A stretch of 64,000 bases of DNA from Geodermatophilus africanus. Lineage in GTDB: Bacteria > Actinomycetota > Actinomycetes > Mycobacteriales > Geodermatophilaceae. Numbering within the stretch: the first letter of the stretch is position 1; each line of letters opens with the position of its first letter. The DNA lies in the NCBI RefSeq assembly GCF_900107105.1, contig NZ_FNOT01000014.1, positions 1-64,000 of the forward strand. Direction: 5' to 3'. The translations under genes were made by a program, and so were the position numbers. The notes beneath the pieces were generated by a model, which did no database searches, was not told where the DNA came from, and worked only from the letters and a program-made list of their open reading frames with translations. Shown in pieces: positions 62,013 to 64,000 of this stretch.

Positions 62013-62780
62013 ATGAGCACCGTCCCCGCCGACGACCGGCTGCCCGAGCTCGACGGCGCCCCGCTGTTCCTGCTCGACGAGCTGCCCGACACCGCCGACC
62101 TGTTGGTCGGCGGCGCCGAGGGCCGGCACGCCGTCGACGTGCTGCGGCTGACGCCGGGCGAGCGGGTGCGCGTGGGCGACGGCCGCGGCACCGTCACCGA
62201 GGGGGAGGTGGTCGCCGCCGGGCCGCAGGGCCTGCAGGTGCGGGTCTCCGCCCGCCACGAGGTGCCGCCGCCGGCCCTGGAGCTGGTGCTGGTGCAGGCG
62301 CTGCCCAAGGGCGAGCGCGGCCCGCTGGCCGTCGAGCTGGCCACCGAGCTCGGTGTCGACCGGATCGTGCCGTGGGCGGCCTCGCGCTGCGTGACCCGCT
62401 GGCGGGAGGACCGGGCGGCCAAGGGGGTCGCCAAGTGGCGTGCCGCGGCCCGGGCGGCCAGCAAGCAGTCCCGCCGTCCGCGGGTGCCCGAGGTCACCGA
62501 CGTGCTGACCACCCGCCAGGTGTGCGGCGCGCTGGCCGACGTCGACCTGGCGCTGGTGCTGCACGAGCAGGCCCGCCACCCGATGGCGCGCGTCGAGCTG
62601 CCGTCGTCCGGGTCGATCGCGGTGGTCGTGGGTCCCGAGGGCGGGCTCAGCGACGGCGAGGTGGTCGCGCTCAATGCGGCCGGCGCCCGTCCGGTGCGGC
62701 TGGGCCCGGAGGTGCTGCGCACCTCGACCGCCGGCGCCGCCGCCCTCGCCGCCCTCTCCATCCGCACCCGCTGGCGATGA
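62013..62780 (+). CDS. rsmE: 16S rRNA m3U1498 methyltransferase
   Basis: 255 aa. An N-terminal PUA-like domain and a SPOUT methyltransferase knot: LVLVQALPKGERGPLAVELATELGVDRIVPWAASRCV, then VVVGPEGGLSDGEVVALN and LGPEVLRTSTAGAAALAAL that form the SAM pocket. ATG 62013 chosen; the upstream frame has no family similarity. Last gene of the hrcA-dnaJ-rsmE unit. Confidence 0.94.
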   Translation: MSTVPADDRLPELDGAPLFLLDELPDTADLLVGGAEGRHAVDVLRLTPGERVRVGDGRGTVTEGEVVAAGPQGLQVRVSARHEVPPPALELVLVQALPKGERGPLAVELATELGVDRIVPWAASRCVTRWREDRAAKGVAKWRAAARAASKQSRRPRVPEVTDVLTTRQVCGALADVDLALVLHEQARHPMARVELPSSGSIAVVVGPEGGLSDGEVVALNAAGARPVRLGPEVLRTSTAGAAALAALSIRTRWR

Positions 62781-62791
62781 CGAGCGCCTGA

Positions 62792-62816
62792 CGACGATCA
62801 GCTGAGCTGATCGTCG
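62792..62816. terminator. 12-bp palindrome after rsmE
   Basis: Arms 62792-62803 and 62805-62816 (CGACGATCAGCT / AGCTGATCGTCG) with a single base between; as RNA the loop must open a few pairs. Confidence 0.6.
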
Positions 62817-62817
62817 C

Positions 62818-62853
62818 GGGTCCTGGCTCAGCACCGGTCGTGAGCCAGGACCC
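62818..62853. terminator. 13-bp hairpin after rsmE
   Basis: Perfect arms 62818-62830 and 62841-62853 (GGGTCCTGGCTCA) with a 10-base loop; a further half-arm TGAGCCAGGA repeats at 62861-62870. Convergent gap between rsmE and the permease. Confidence 0.65.
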
Positions 62854-62888
62854 GGAACGCTGAGCCAGGACGGCCACCGGGGCCACCC

Positions 62889-64000
62889 TCAGCGCAGGGC
62901 GGCGCGGGCGCGGTCGCTGACCACGTCCACCGCCCAGGTGAGGACGACGACCGCGACGAGCACCGTCGTGACCGCGGCCCAGTCGAAGGTCGCCAGCTCC
63001 GACGCGAGCAGCGCGCCGAGCCCGCCGGCGCCCAGCAACCCGATCAGCACCGTGTCGCGGACGGCCACCTCCCACCGGTACAGGGCGTGGGCCAGCACCG
63101 GCCCGGCCGCCCGCGGCAACACCGCGTACAGCCACGCGGCCGCCGGCCGGGCGCCCAGCGCGGCCAGCGCCGCCCGCGGCCGGGAGTCGAGCTCCTCGGT
63201 GGTCTCCGCCGCCAGCCGGCCCAGCACCCCCAGCGTGTGGACGCCGAGCGCCAGCGCGCCGGGCAGCACGCCCGGCAGCAGCAGGAAGAGCAGCACCAGC
63301 GCCCACACCGGCGCGGGCACCGCGCGCAGCAGGAGCAGCCCGCCCCGGAGCAGCGCCCCCGCGCCCCGGCGTCCGGGGGAGGACCGCCCGGCCGGCCGCG
63401 CCGCGGGGCCGGCCAGCAGCACGGCACCCAGCAGCGCGACGGCGATGGCGATGACCGACACCTGCACCGTGTCGACCGCCGACGCCGCGACCGCGCGCAG
63501 CAGGCCGCCGTCGGTCGCCGGAGGCCAGGCCGCGCGCAGCACGTGAGCGAGCTGAGTGACGGTCCGGTCAGACACCAGCGACGCCGGCGACAGCGCCAGG
63601 TACCAGCACGCCCACGCCAGGAGGACGACGGTGCCGGCGACGGCAGCGGCCAGCACGCGGTCCCGCCGGCCGGACGACGGCGGCGCGGCCAGCCGACGGC
63701 GCACTCCCCGCCCGGCGACCTCGGCGGCCAGGCAGAGCAGCGACAGCGCGTAGACCGCGCTCCACACCTGCTCCCAGCGCAGCGACGCGAACGACAGCGC
63801 CAGCTCGTAGCCCAGCCCGCCGGCGCCCACCATGCCCAGGACGACGGCCGAGCGGACCGCGCACTCCAGCCGGTAGAACGCGTAGGAGAGCAGCCCGCCC
63901 GCGGCCGGTGGCAGCAGCCCGTAGAGCGCCGCCGACGTCCGCCCGGCCCCTGCGGCCCGCAGCGCCCGGTACGCCCCGCGCGGGGCCTCGTCGACCAGGT
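62889..64000 (-). CDS. tandem PhnE-like phosphonate ABC permease (partial)
   Basis: At least 370 aa; the frame is open to the window edge, so the N-terminus is missing. Two permease halves are visible. The first ends with LYGLLPPAAGGLLSYAFYRL followed by VGAGGLGYELALSF. The second has EELDSRPRAALAALGARPAAAWLYAVLPRA and LLGAGGLGALLASEL. Both carry the EAA-type cytoplasmic loop of inner-membrane permeases, and the text matches PhnE (phosphonate/phosphite uptake) rather than other subfamilies. The transporter's ATPase and binding protein should lie just outside. Confidence 0.8.
   Translation of the reverse strand, partial: LVDEAPRGAYRALRAAGAGRTSAALYGLLPPAAGGLLSYAFYRLECAVRSAVVLGMVGAGGLGYELALSFASLRWEQVWSAVYALSLLCLAAEVAGRGVRRRLAAPPSSGRRDRVLAAAVAGTVVLLAWACWYLALSPASLVSDRTVTQLAHVLRAAWPPATDGGLLRAVAASAVDTVQVSVIAIAVALLGAVLLAGPAARPAGRSSPGRRGAGALLRGGLLLLRAVPAPVWALVLLFLLLPGVLPGALALGVHTLGVLGRLAAETTEELDSRPRAALAALGARPAAAWLYAVLPRAAGPVLAHALYRWEVAVRDTVLIGLLGAGGLGALLASELATFDWAAVTTVLVAVVVLTWAVDVVSDRARAALR

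Overview
The window is a stretch of very GC-rich chromosome from an actinobacterium. GTG starts, nearly universal TGA stops, ATGA/GTGA start-stop overlaps and actinobacterial gene order (valS-folC-DUF4233-ndk, radical SAM/DUF2344-rne-rplU-rpmA-obgE-proB, nadD-rsfS, comEA-comEC-holA-rpsT, lepA-hemW-hrcA-dnaJ-rsmE) all point there. The best guess is Geodermatophilaceae (Geodermatophilus/Blastococcus/Modestobacter). The strongest clue is a selenocysteine tRNA whose anticodon reads CUA, a variant previously reported from Geodermatophilus and Blastococcus.

Layout. 1-1012: an IS982-like insertion sequence at the left edge. 1014-10202: a DUF559 protein, an archaeal-type valS, folC-DUF4233-ndk and a two-gene radical SAM unit. 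10466-17239: rne-rplU-rpmA-obgE-proB. 17268-23431: accessory genes with local regulators (ridA/tetR, FMN-binding protein, peptide deformylase, GNAT, PEP mutase-like enzyme, a MarR-controlled pair, a Phd/PIN toxin-antitoxin pair). 23441-26592: a zinc uptake operon znuA-znuC-znuB-zur with a Zur-box-like palindrome at its start. 26667-38355: proA, a MoxR/VWA pair, nadD-rsfS-phosphatase, degV, comEA-comEC-holA and rpsT. 38490-47743: lepA with assorted enzymes and a small HTH/Clp-N pair. 47861-52075: a complete selenocysteine locus, selD (minus) facing selC-selA-selB (plus). 52153-58994: small genes, hemW, an ArsR/SRPBCC pair, and an ABC-2 exporter with a NarL-type two-component system. 59180-62780: a ParB-like small protein, CIRCE-hrcA-dnaJ-rsmE. 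62889-64000: the truncated end of a tandem PhnE-like permease.

The standout is the sel locus. tRNA-Sec has anticodon CUA in a loop otherwise laid out like the E. coli tRNA-Sec loop, so selenocysteine should be inserted at UAG, not UGA. No selenoprotein gene was recognised in the window. UAG is still used here as an ordinary stop (six of 68 CDS; one TAA; the rest TGA), so recoding must depend on context through SelB.

A second theme is a family of hairpin repeats at gene 3' ends. They share a CTCGCAGGCTCG-like loop, and the stems change in a compensatory way from copy to copy. Several copies are nested inside one another, once three deep, and one lies in frame inside the rne coding sequence. 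Convergent gene pairs usually share one hairpin, suggesting bidirectional termination. Many genes have a TAnnnT -10 hexamer only 6-9 bases before the start codon, consistent with leaderless transcription.
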